A stretch of 56,000 nucleotides of DNA from Adiantum capillus-veneris. Its lineage: Eukaryota > Streptophyta > Polypodiopsida > Polypodiales > Pteridaceae. The stretch's first letter is position 1. Each line of letters begins with the position of its first letter. The position numbers were made by a program, and so were the translations under genes. The stretch covers positions 74,138,676 to 74,194,675 of the forward strand of contig CM043969.1 in NCBI GenBank assembly GCA_014529385.2, written 5' to 3'. A model generated the notes under the pieces. It made no database searches. It had not been told where the DNA came from and saw only the letters and a program-made list of their open reading frames with translations. Shown one piece after another: positions 1 through 11,800 of the stretch.

Positions 1-345
1 CTTTAATTGTGGATAAAAGCTCATAAGCTTTTTGGAAATCCACACCGCACGGCTCTTGTTCATAGAATTCTCTGAGTCCTAGCCTGCGGGGTTGGCTTCT
101 TTGGCCTCAGGCTTCGCGGCGACATCATACACTTCTTTTGGTAGAAGTTGCAACTCTACCTGATGTCCCTTCTCACTCTTGAATCTACCCATGGACACTG
201 TGCTGTGATGCTCTTCTAGTTATTCTTTTGAAAAGTAGGCTGCCTTGGCGGCTTTGACTAAATCTGGATCCAGTTAGTATGTGGGCAGCTCCTGCAACTT
301 TTATTTCTGGTTGAGCTTCTTCTTGGCCTTCTCTGCTACTTGCAT
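1..345 (-). pseudogene. Decayed retroelement coding remnant (probable gag start)
   Basis: Read on the minus strand from an ATG at 345, one frame runs to about 76 with three internal TAA codons, then a TAG, then continues in another frame to the window edge (…LREFYEQEPCGVDF…). It includes a charged stretch (QVAEKAKKKLNQK) and MGRFKSEKGHQVELQLLPKE. I recognise no domain. The assignment to an LTR element rests on orientation and on the region upstream (346-944), which shares a palindromic motif with the leader of the gypsy element near 37-38 kb. All three internal TAA codons could be CAA (Gln) after C-to-T change. The 3' part lies outside the window. It could equally be an unrelated dead gene. 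Confidence 0.3.
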
Positions 346-944
346 GGCTCCTGTTTAGTGAATAGAGTGTCAAAGTTAGCAGATTTGTCGAATTTTTCTC
401 TGAAATGTCCTTGAGTCTAAAATGCTGACAATTTTGGTCCAATTGATTCAAATCAATTTTTGACCAAGCATAGATGCATAAAAGCATGCAAGGAACAAAA
501 TTGTAAAGTCCAAACAAAATTTTGCAACCAAAGTAAGTAATCGTGATTATTTACAGTTGAGTATTTTTTTCAACATTTTGCAAACTTGGCATCACAGGCT
601 TGAAGTATATACCAAATACATACTCTGAGTGAAATATGGGCTCATTTGGATGCATAGGGTGAAAATGGTACCAGATTTTGGCTTCAGGTCTATGAAACAG
701 TAGATAGAATGGAAATTTGAGATTTTGAGCTCCAAATTGGTTCAAACTTGCCTAGTGGGCTTAACACATCATGTACTTTGGTTGTATGATGGCAAAATAT
801 CAAGATTCCCCCATTTTGGTTAGAAAGTAAGTAATCACGATTATTAATTTTTCTACCAAAATCAACATTTTTTTGTACAAATTGGTTCTACGCATTGTAT
901 AGACTCTGTGTATGAGATATGAGGTGATTTGAATGAAGACCTTG
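346..944 (-). other. A/T-rich probable retroelement leader or LTR
   Basis: There is no credible gene here. Two near-palindromic GTAATCRYGATTATT motifs (about 536-554 and 831-847) match motifs at 37,663-37,684 and 37,947-37,968, in the noncoding part of the minus-strand gypsy element. This suggests that both are leader/LTR sequence of related elements. The satellite array begins abruptly at about 945. Confidence 0.35.
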
Positions 945-1965
945 AAACAAAAATCCCCTTTCTATATCAGAGCATAGCTTGGACAAGTGGTGGACCTAGT
1001 TATAATGCCCAATATCCAAGGTGAAATACCTTAGGACCTTGCTACCTTGCTTGCCAATGTTTACATAGGCCCTCATTTCTTTAATGGAAGCAAGGTTGGA
1101 CAAGTGGTGGACCTTGAAACCAAAGCCTCTTTGCTATATTAGAGCATAGGTTGGACCTAGTTGTAATACCCACTGCCACCTATCAACTACTATAGGACTA
1201 TGCTTTCCAATTTCCAAGTATCCCTTGAGTCTTTTAAGGTTGAACACGTGGTGGACCTTGAAACAAAAATCCCCTTTCTATATCAGAGCATAGCTTGGAC
1301 AAGTGGTGGACCTAGTTATAATTCCCAATATCCAAGGTGAAATACCTTAGGACCTTGCTACCTTGCTTGCCAATGTTTACGTAGCCCCTCATTTCTTTAA
1401 TGGAAGCAAGTTTGGACAAGTGGTGAACCTTGAAACCAAAGCCTCTTTGCTATATGAGAGCATAGGTTGGACCTAGTTGTAATCCCCACTGCCACCTATC
1501 AACTACTATAGGACTATGCTTTCCAATGTCCAAGTATCCCTTGAGTCTTGCAAGGTTGAACACGTGGTGGACCTTGAAACAAAAATCCCCTTTCTATATC
1601 AGAGCATAGCTTGGACAAGTGGTGGACCTAGTTATAATGCCCAATATCCAAGGTGAAATACCTTAGGACCTTGCTACCTTGATTGCCAATGTTTACGTAG
1701 CCCCTCATTTATTTAATGGAAGCAAGGTTGGACAAGTGGTGGACCTTGAAACCAAAGCCTCTTTTCTATATGAGAGCATAGGTTGGACCTAGTTGTAATA
1801 CCCACTGCTACCTATCAACTACTATAGGACTATGCTTTCCAATGTCCAAGTATCCCTTGAGTCTTGCAAGGTTGAACACGTGGTGGATTATTGAAACCAA
1901 AATCCCCTTTCTATATCAGAGCATAGCTTGGACAAGTGGTAGACCTAGTTATAATGCCCCTCCTT
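945..1965 (+). repeat. Tandem array, ~320 bp unit (satellite subfamily 1)
   Basis: About three head-to-tail copies of a ~320 bp unit. The marker TTGGACAAGTGGTGGACCTA recurs at about 970, 1,291, 1,613 and 1,926, giving spacings of roughly 320, 322 and 313. Each unit holds several copies of the core shared by the whole window plus unit-specific spacers (for example CTTTCTATATCAGAGCATAG). In this subfamily one core per unit reads GAACACGTGGTGGA, so it carries a perfect CACGTG. The copies differ at only a few positions, so this block is younger or better homogenised than the next one. Short reading frames across it are repeat translations, not genes. Confidence 0.9.
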
Positions 1966-2565
1966 TCTTTAATGGAAGCAAGGTTGGAAAAGTGGTGAAT
2001 CTTGAAACCCAAACCCTTTGGCTATATATAGAGGATAGCTTGGACAAGTGGTGGGCTTAGTTGTAGTATCCAATGTCCAAGGTCCAAGGTGAACTATGTA
2101 AAGACCTTACTTCCAAAAACGAAGTCGTACAAGTGGTTCTCCTTGAAACCAAAACCTCCTTAGTGTATTAGAACATAGCTTGGAGAAGTGGTGGACTTAG
2201 TTGTAATGGTGAATGTCCAAAGCAAACTATTATAGAACCTTGCTTCCCAAATCAAGTCTGGACAAGTGGTGGATCTTGAAACCAAAACCCCCTTACTCTA
2301 TTAGAGCATAGCTTAGATAAATGGTGGACCTAGCTGTCATGGAAAATGTTCAATGTGAGCTGCTACAGGACCTTGCTATTAAATGTCTAAGTAGAGCTAG
2401 CTTCTTTAATGGAATCAAGGTTGGGAAAGTGGTGCATCTTGAAACCAAAATCCCTTTATTGTATTAGAGCATAGCTTGGACAAGTGAGGGACCTAGTTTT
2501 AATGTGTGATGTCCAAAGGAAAGTATTACAAGACCTTGCTTTCCAATATTTGAATTGGTCAAGTG
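1966..2565 (+). repeat. Degenerate satellite copies
   Basis: Diverged copies of the same core continue at a looser ~110-150 bp spacing (for example at about 2,040, 2,262 and 2,480), with variable spacers. This is an eroded edge of the array. No gene is seen. Confidence 0.75.
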
Positions 2566-3140
2566 GTTAAAACTAAGTATAAAACTTTGACCATTTTCTT
2601 CTCGAATTGCCAAAAAGACAGCCCTAAATGAAAATGGTTGTTTAGGGTGGCCTTAAATAACGTTTTTTCAAAGACTTGAACAAAAGGGTTGCCGAAGAGT
2701 AATGAAAATTTATTATGGCTTGAAGTGCATGAGTATGTGAAAACAAGCCTAGGTTTTCCACGAGGCAAAAGGTGACAAAAAAGAAGTGTTGTCTCTTATG
2801 ACATAATAAGAACATTGGAAACTTAGGATTGACCATGTGGCCTAAACTTTGGCAAGTGAAGTGGTGGCCAAGTTTTGTGGCACAGTGTGCACTTGGTCCT
2901 ATATGTGTTGACCACTTGGCTAAATCTAGGACCATAAGGCCAAACCTTTGGCACCTTAAATATAGTATGGGACATAATCTAGAACTGCTATAGTAAATTA
3001 GTAGTATAGTTAATATGTTAATATTTGTATTATATTTAAGTATATGCTAAATATAATTTATGTTCAAAATTTCACTAATGAAGAATGTTCCCATTTAGCA
3101 CTCCAGATGCGGGGTCTTAGGGCAATGCCACAATGGGGTG
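2566..3140. other. Non-repetitive A/T-rich spacer
   Basis: The core motif is absent and I recognise no gene. The overlapping short minus-strand frames (2,559-2,935) show no domain and no conserved composition. The block separates the ~320 bp array from the ~441 bp array. Confidence 0.5.
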
Positions 3141-4095
3141 CATGTGGCTTGGAACCAAAACCCCATGTGAACGATATCATGGTCATTCCAAGTGGTGACA
3201 AAGAATACCCTTTAAGATATACCCTTATAGGTTGGACAAGTGGTCGACCTTAACACCGTGATCTTCTTAATATAATGACATAGAGTGGAAAAGTGGTGAA
3301 TCTTGAGACCAAACCACTCATGCTACTAGGGTTAATAGCTTGGACAAGTGGTTGACCTTGAATTTAAACCCTACATGTAAAAAATATCGTGGGTTTAAGG
3401 TATTTCAATGGATCCTAGCATCTTGGAGACATGGTGCAGCTTGCTTGTCTTCATGTTTCAATGAAGCCTATCTTTGACAAATGGTGAATCATCCTTCTCT
3501 CCATGTTTCAATAGAGCCTAGCTTGGACAAGTGGTGGACCTTTGCTTCTCTCTATGTTTCCATAGAGTTAGCTTGGGCAATTGGTGGACCTTGGAACCAA
3601 ACCCCCATGTAAAACATATCATGGTCATTCCAACTGGTGAGAAAGAATACCCATTAACATATAGCCTTATAGGTTGGACAAGTGGTTGACCTTAAAACCT
3701 AGATCTTCTTAATATAATGACATAGAGTGGAAAAGTGGTGATTCTTGAGACCAAACCACTTATGCTCCTAAGGATAATAGGTTGGACAAGTGGTGGACCT
3801 TGAATGTAAACCCCCCATGTAAGAAATATCGTGGGTTTAAGGTATTTCAATGGAGCCTAGCATCTTGAAGACATGGTGCATCTTGCTTCTCTTCATGTTT
3901 CAATGGAGCCTATCTTGGACAAATGGTGGAGCATCCTTCTCTACATGTTTCAATGGAGCCTAGCTTGGACAAGTGGTGGAGCTTTTCTTCTCTCTATCTT
4001 TCAATAGAGTTAGCTTGGACAAGTGGTGGACCTTGGAACCAAACCCCCATGTAAAATCTATCATGGTCACTCCAAGTGGTTAGAAAGAATAACCT

Positions 4096-5423
4096 TTAAC
4101 ACTAGAATGGTAACCTAATAGGACATAAAAGTGTCCTTTCAGGGTTTTGGGAAAAAATTCCAAAACCATAGTAGATCCACTCATTTTGAAAAATCCAGTG
4201 ATGAGCTTATAGTTCAATAACTACTACATATGGAAAAAATGAGAAACTTTTAATTTTTCTCATCCCTTGGTCACTACAAGCCTCCAAAGTTGATGGACCA
4301 GTGCATTTTGCCCAAAACAGCAATTTCTTACGGTTGATTGCATATAAATAAGAGTGGAGATTTTTGTAGGACATGAGATAAAATGCCCCGTCAACTTCAA
4401 TGGGTTGGTGACCAAAACATATGGTTGCTTTTACCTCACTAATTTTGTTTTGGGCAAAAAAATTAGGTACAAAAAAGTTGCATTTTTGCCATTTTACGGA
4501 CCTATCATCAAAGTTTCTATAGTCACGCTCAATACAGATACTATATACATGTTTCCTTAGTTCCCTTTGGGCCTCTGGATTCAAAAGAATCCATGGAGCA
4601 TGTCAAAAGGATAATGGATCTCTTACAATTGGAACCTTGGGGGCAATGATAAAGTGCTAAATACAGCAAACATGAAAAAACTGGGTTTTAGCATTATGAC
4701 CTCTAGAAACCCATAGAAACTACTCAATATCTAGCCAAGTTTGTAGTCTATGATTAGATATGGTCACTACCTACAAAATACACACAATTGGCCGAAGAAA
4801 CCAACAATATTGAGAAAGTTATACTTGCTACTCTAAAATGTATCATATTCTTAGCAATCAAAAACCTCAACCATCATCATATACTATGCTATATAGCATA
4901 TTAGGTCCCCCAAAACTCAAGGAATATTAGCTTTATGTTATAAATTACAATTAAACAATCAAAATTGAATTTGGATATCAAGAAAGCCACCAAAAAAATC
5001 ATAAAAGTGTTAATTTTGGCCAAAAAACAGGATTATGCAATTCTTGTAAATTGGTCATAACTTTCAATTTTAACACTTAGCTCTCCCTACAAGCATCAAA
5101 ACATGTTGAGAACTATGAAGGCCTAACCTCTAGCCATCTAAACCTCACAAACATGAAGTTTATAGTGGTATAGTTGCCAAAATTGAAAAAAAGCCGAAAA
5201 CAGGACCCGTTTTTTAACACAGTTTAGGTTCAAAAATGTTGTGCAAGAGTAAGGTTAATGGTGAGATCGGTACTCAAAAAAAAATGCTAAGTTTTTTTCA
5301 GCTCATAAGGCAACTTGGTGGATATATAGCACCTAGAAATTCATTTATATACTCTTCAAATAATTCAAGCAAAATGGTCACTTAACAGGACACTTTTGTG
5401 TCCTGTTACCATTCTAGTGTTAA
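4096..5423. mobile_element. TIR DNA transposon, non-autonomous, TTAA target duplication
   Basis: The element runs from 4,100 to 5,419 (1,320 bp). Its ends are inverted: the left end begins CACTAGAATGGTAAC, and the right end is its reverse complement, with similarity continuing to GGACACAAAAGTGTCC. TTAA stands at 4,096-4,099 and 5,420-5,423. A paralogous array segment at about 14,732-14,735 has a single TTAA in otherwise matching sequence, so it is an empty site. Because TTAA is palindromic, a TA duplication with one more TIR base each side also fits. TTAA is typical of piggyBac and TA of mariner-like elements; the CACTA start superficially suggests CACTA elements, but a 3 bp duplication does not fit. 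No transposase is recognisable inside. Confidence 0.85.
4207..4584 (-). CDS. Unrecognised 125-codon ORF inside the TIR element
   Basis: This minus-strand frame encodes 125 aa with patches such as FFAQNKISEVKATICFGHQP and CTGPSTLEACSDQGMRKI. I recognise no family. It lies wholly inside the TIR element. In the truncated copy, the matching frame (8,419-8,682) has a short internal deletion (around 4,460-4,490 in this copy) that removes the upstream part. It may be chance, since the opposite strand is also open for 68 codons. It could be a transposase fragment, but no catalytic motif is visible. Confidence 0.2.
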   Translation of the reverse strand: MNPEAQRELRKHVYSICIERDYRNFDDRSVKWQKCNFFVPNFFAQNKISEVKATICFGHQPIEVDGAFYLMSYKNLHSYLYAINRKKLLFWAKCTGPSTLEACSDQGMRKIKSFSFFPYVVVIEL

Positions 5424-8307
5424 GATACAGTCTTATAGGTTGGACAAGTGGTGGACCCTAAGACCCAGATATTCTTAATATAATGACATAGAGTGGAAAA
5501 GTGGTGAATCTTGAGAGCAGACCAGTCATGCTACTAGTGATAATAGGTTGGACAAGTGGTGGATCTTGAATGTAAACTCCCCATGTACAAAATAACGTGG
5601 GTTTAAGGTATTTCGATGGAGGCTAGCATCTTGGAGACATGGTGCAGCTTGCTTCTCTTCATGTTTCAATGGAGTCTATCTTGGACAAATGGTGGAGACT
5701 CCTTCTCTCCATGTTTCAATGGACCCTAGCTTGGACAAGTGGTGGACCTTTGCTTCTCTCTATGTTTCAATAGAGTTAGCTTGGACATGTGGTGGACCTT
5801 GGAACCAAACTCCCATGTAAAACCTATCATGGTCACTCCAATTGGTGAGAAAGAATAACCCTTAAGATATAGCCTTATAGGTTGGACAAGTGGTGGACCT
5901 TAACACCCAGATATTCTCAATATAATGACATAGAGTGAAAAAGTCGTGAATCTTGAGACCAAACCACTCATGCTACGAGCGTTAATAGGTTGGACAAGTG
6001 GTGGACCTTGAATGTAAACCCCCCATATTTCAATAGAGTTAGCTTTGACAAATGGTGGAGCATCCTTCTCTCTATGTTTCAATGGAGCCTAGCTTGGACA
6101 AGTGGTGGACCTTTGCTTCTCTCTATGAGAAGAATAGAGTTAGCTTGGATAAGTGGTGGACCTTGGAACCAAACCCCCATGTAAAACATATCATGGACAT
6201 TTCAAGTGGTGAGAAAGAATACCCTTTAAGACATAGCCTTATAGGTTGGACAAGTGGTCGACCTTACACCCAGACCTTCTTAATCTAATGACATAGAGTG
6301 GAAAAGTGGTGAATCTTGAGACCAAACCACTCATGCTGCTAGGGATAATAGGTTGGACAAGTGTGTTGACCTTGACTTTAAACCCCACATGTAAAATATA
6401 TCGTGGGTTTAAGGTATTTCAATGGATCCTAGCATCTTGGAGATATGGTGCAACTTGCTTCCTTTCATGGTTCAATGAAACCTATCTTCGACCAATGGGG
6501 GATCATCCTTCTCTCCATGTTGCAATGGAGCCTAGCATGGACAAGTGGTGGACCTTTGCTTCTCTCTATGTTTCCATAGAGTTAGCTTGGACAAGTGGTG
6601 GACCTTGGAACCAAACCCCCATGTAAAACATATTATGGTCATTCCAAGTGGTGAGAAATAATACCCTTTAAGATCTAGCCTTATAGGTTGGACAAGTGGT
6701 GGACCTTAACACCGAGATCTTCTTAACGTAATGATATAGAGTGAAAAAGTGGTGAATCTTGACACCAAACCACTCATGATACTAGGGTTAATAGCTTGGA
6801 CAAGTGGTTGACCTTCAATTTAAACCCCACATGTAAAAAATATCGTGGGTCTGAGGTATTTCAATGGATCCTAGCAACCTGGAGACATGGTGCAGCTTGC
6901 TTGTCTCCATGTTTCAAGGGACCCTAGCTTGGACAAGTGGTGGACCTTTGCTTCTCTCTACGTTTCAATAGAGTTAGCTTGGAATAGTGGTGGACCTTGG
7001 AACCAAATCCCCATGTAAAACCTATCATGGTCACTCCAAGCGGAGAGAAAGAACAACGTTTAAGATATAGCCTTATAGGTTAGACAAGCGGTGGACATTA
7101 ATACCCAGATATTCTTAATATAATGACATAGAGTGAAAAAGTGGTGAATCTTGAGACAAAACCACTCATGCTACTAGTGAAAATAGCTTGGAGAAGTGGT
7201 GGACCTTGAACGTAAACCCCCCATGTTTCAATAGAGTTAGCTTTTACAAATGGTGGAGCATCCTTCTCTCCATGTTTCAATGGAGCCTAGCTCGGACAAG
7301 TGGTGGACCTTTGCTTCTCTCTATGAGAATAATAGAGTTAGCTTCGATAAGTGGTGGACCTTTGAACCAAAACCCCATGTAAAAGATATCACGGTCATTC
7401 CAAGTGGTGACAAAGAATACCCTTTAAGATATACCCTTATAGGTTGGACAAGTGGTCGACCTTAACACCCTGATCTTCTTAATATAATGACATAGAGTGG
7501 AAAAGTGGTGAATCTTGAGACCAAACCACTCATGCTACTAGGTTTAATAGCTTGGAAAAGTGGTTGACCTTGAATTTAAACCCCACATGTAAAAAATATC
7601 GTGGGTTTAAGGTATTTCAATGGATCCTAGCATCTTCGAGACATGGTGCAGCTTGCTTGTCTTCATGTTTCAATGAAGCCTATCTTTGACAAATGGTGAA
7701 TCATCCTTCTCTCCATGTTTCAATGGAGCCTAGCTTGGACAAGTGGTGGACCTTTGCTTCTCTCTATGTTTCCATAGAGCTAGCTTGAACAAGTGGTGGA
7801 CCTTGGAACCAAACCCCCATGTAAAACATATCATGGTCATTCCAACTGGTGAGAAAGAATACCCATTAACATATAGCCTTATAGGTTGGACAAGTGGTTG
7901 ACCTTAAAACCCAGATCTTCTTAATATAATGACATAGAGTGGAAAAGTGGTGATTCTTGAGACCAAACCACTCATGCTACTAAGGATAATAGGTTGGACA
8001 AGTGGTGGACCTTGAATGTAAACCCCCCATGTAAGAAATATCGTGGGTTTAAGGTATTTCAATGGAGCCTAGCATCTTGGAAACATGGTGCAACTTGCTT
8101 CTCTTCATGTTTCAATGGAGCCTATCTTGGACAAATGGTGGAGCATCCTTCTCTACATGTTTCAATGGAGCCTAGCTTGGACAAGTGGTGGAGCTGTTCT
8201 TCTCTCTATCTTTCAATACAGTTAGCATGGACAAGTTGTGGACCTTGGAACCAAACCCACATGTAAAACCTATCATGGTCACTCCAAGTGGTCAGAAAGA
8301 ATGACCT

Positions 8308-8840
8308 TTAACACTAGAATGGTAACCTAACAGGACATAAAAGTGTTCTTTCAGGGTTTTGGGAAAAAATTCCAAAACCATAGTAGATCCACTCATTTTG
8401 AAAAATCCAGTGATGAGCTTATAGTTCAATAACTACTACATATGGAAAAAATGAGAAACTTGTAATTTTTCTCATCCCTTGGTCACTACAAGCCTCCAAA
8501 GTTGATGGACCAGTGCATTTTGCCCAAAACAGCAATTTCTTACGGTTGATTGCATATAAATAAGAGTGGAGATTTTTGTAGGACATGAGATAAAATGCCC
8601 CGTCAATTTCAATGGGTTGGTGACCAAAACATATGGTTGCTTTTACCTCACTAATTTTGTTTTGGGCAAAAAAATTAGCCATTTTGCGGACCTATCATCA
8701 AAGTTTCTATAGTCACGCTCAATACGGATACTATATACATGTTTCCTTAGTTCCCTTTGGGCCTCTGGATTCAAAAGAATCCATGGAGCATGTCAAAACG
8801 ATAATGGATCTCTTACAATTGGAACCTTGGGGGAAATGAT
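8308..8840. mobile_element. Truncated second copy of the TIR element
   Basis: The left end (TTAA then CACTAGAATGGTAAC at 8,312) and about 530 bp match 4,100-4,650. At 8,840 the sequence jumps straight to satellite (GGTCACTCCAATTGG) corresponding to position 5,831 of the intact copy. The right TIR is missing. Relative to the first copy, about 1,180 bp (4,651-5,830) is deleted, and the joint shows only a few bases of shared sequence. The copy arrived by duplication of the surrounding array rather than by a separate insertion, because the flanking satellite is duplicated too. Confidence 0.85.
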
Positions 8841-11800
8841 GGTCACTCCAATTGGTGAGAAAGAATAACCCTTAAGATATAGCCTTATAGGTTGGACAAG
8901 TGGTGGACCTTAACACCCAGATATTCTTAATATAATGACATAGAGTGAAAAAGTCGTGAATCTTGAGACCAAACCACTCATGCTACGAGCGTTAATAGGT
9001 TGGACAAGTGGTTGCCCTTGAATGTAAACCCCCCATATTTCAATAGAGTTAGCTTGGACAAATGGTGGAGCATCCTTCTCTCTATGTTTCAATGGAGCCT
9101 AGCTTGGACAAGTGGTGGACCTTTGCTTCTCTCTATGAAAAGAATAGAGTTAGCTTGGATAAGTGGTGGACCTTGGAACCAAACCCCCATGTAAAACATA
9201 TCATGGACATTTCAAGTCGTGAGAAAGAATACCCTTTACGACATACCCTTATAGGTTGGACAAGTGGTGGACCTTACACCCATATCTTCTTAATATAATG
9301 ACATAGAGTGGAAAAGTGGTGAATCTTGAGACCAAACCACTCATGCTACTAGGGATAATAGCTTGGACAAGTGTTTTGACCTTGACTTTAAACCCCACAT
9401 GTAAAATATATCGTGGATTTAAGGTATTTCAATGGATCCTAGCATCTTGGAGACATGGTGCAGCTTGCTTCCTTTCATGTTTCAATGAAACCTATCTTCG
9501 ACCAATGGGGGATCATCCTTCTCTCCATGTTTCAATGGAGCCTAGCTTGGACAAGTGGTGGACCTTTGCTTCTCTCTATGTTTCCATAGAGTTAGCTTGG
9601 ACAAGTGGTGGACCTTGGAACCAAACCCCCATGTAAAACATATCATGGTCACTCCAAGTTGCGAGAAAGAATACCCTTTAAGATATAGCCTTATACGTTG
9701 GACAAGTGGTGGACCTTAACACCCAGATCTTGTTACTATAATGACATAGAGTGAAAAAGTGCTGAATGTTGAGACCAAACCACTCATGCTACTAGGGATA
9801 ATAACTTGGACAAGTGGTTGACCTTGGAACCAAACCCCCATGTAAAACCTATCATGGTCATTCCAAGTCGCCGGAATGAATACCCTTTAAGAAATAGCCT
9901 TATAGGTTGGACAAGTGGTGGACCTTAACACCCAGATCTTCTTAATATAATGACATAGAGTGGAAAAGTGGTGAATCTTGAGACGACACCACTCATGCTA
10001 CTAGGGATAATAACATGGACAAGTGGTTGACCTTGGAACCAAATCCCCATGTAAAACCTATCATGGTCACTTCAAGTGGCGAGAAAGAATACCCTTGAAG
10101 ATATAGCCTTATAGGTTTGACAAGTGGTGGACCTTAACACCCAGATCTTCTTAATATAATGACATATAGTGGAAAAGTGGTGAATCTTGAGACCAAACCA
10201 CTCATGCTACTAGGGATAATAACTTGGACAAGTGGTTGACCTTGAATTTAAACCCCACATGTACAAAATATCATGGGTATAAGGTATTTCAATGGATTCT
10301 AGCATCTTGGAGACATGGTGCAGGTTGCTTCTCTTTATGTTTCAATGAAGCCTATCTTCGACAAATGGTGCATCATCCTTCTCTCCATGTTGGAATGGAC
10401 CCTAGCTTGGAGAAGTGGTGGACCTTTGGTTCTCTCTATGTTTCAATAGAGTTAGCTTGGACAAGTGGTGGACCTTGAAACCAAACCCCCACGTAAAACA
10501 TATCATGGGCATTCCAAGTGGTGAGAAAGAATACCGTTTAAAATATAGCAATATAGGTTGGACAAGTGCTCGACCTTAACACCCAGATCTTCCTAATATA
10601 ATGACATAGAGTGGAAAAGTCGTGAATCTTGCGACCAAAACACTCATACTACTAAGTATAATAGGTTGGACAAGTGGTGGACCTTGAATGTAAACCCCCC
10701 ATGTACAAAATATCGTGGGTTTAAGGTATTTCAATGGAGCCTAGCATTTTGGAGGCATGGTGCAGCTTGCTTCTCTTCACGTTTCAATGGAGCCTATCTT
10801 GGATAAATGGTGGAGCATCGTTCTCTCCATGTTTCAATGGAGCCCAGCTTCGACAAGTGGTGGACCTTTGCTTCTCTCTATGTTTCAATTGAGTTAGCTT
10901 TAACAAGTGGTTGAGCTGGGAATCGGACAGTGGTGGACCTTAACATCGAGATCTTTTTAACGTAGTGACATAGAGTGGAAAGTTGATGAATCTTGAGACC
11001 AAACCACGCATGCTACTAGAGATAATAGGTTTGACAAGTGGTGGACCTTGAATGTAAACCCCCCATGTACGAAATATCGTGGGTTTAAGGTGTTTCAATG
11101 GATCCTAGCATCTTGGAGACATGGTGCAGCTTACTTCTCTTCATGTTTCAATGGAGCCTATCTTGGACAAATGGTGGAGCATCCTTCTCTCCATGTTTCA
11201 ATGGACCCTAGCTTGGACAAGTGGTGGACCTTTGCTTCTCTCTATATTTCAATAGAGTTAGCTTGGACAAGTGGTGGACCTTGGAACCAAACCCCCATGT
11301 AAAACCTATCATGGTCACTCCAAGTGGTGAGAAAGAATACCCTTTAAGATATATCCTTATAGGTTGGACAAGTGGTCGATCTTAAAACCCAGATATTCTT
11401 AATATAATGACATAGAGTGGAAAAGTGGTGAATCTTGAGACCAAACCACTCATGCTACTAAGGATAATAGGTTGGACATGTGGTGGACCTTGAATGTAAA
11501 CCCCCCATGTACAAAATATCATGGGTTTAAGGTATTTCAATGGATCCTAGCATCTTGGAGTCATGGTGCACCGTGCTTCTTTTCATGTTTCAATGAAGCC
11601 TATCTTCGACCAATGAGGGATCATCCTTCTCTCCATGTTTCTATGAAGGGTAGCTTGGACAAGTGGATGACCTTTGCTTCTCTCTATGTTTCCAAAGAGT
11701 TCGCTGGGACAAGTGGTGGACCTTGAAACCAAACCCCCATGTAAAACATATCATGGTCATTCCAAGTGGTGAGAAATAATACCCTTTAAGATCTAGCCTT

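Noticed and set aside
4207-4584. Transposase in TIR element 1
   Set aside because: The 125 aa frame has no DDE/DDD pattern or DNA-binding motif and is open on both strands, so I list it only as an unrecognised ORF.
4100-5419. CACTA (En/Spm) transposon, from the CACTAG terminus
   Set aside because: CACTA elements make 3-base duplications. Here the flanks support TTAA (or TA), and no CACTA transposase is present.
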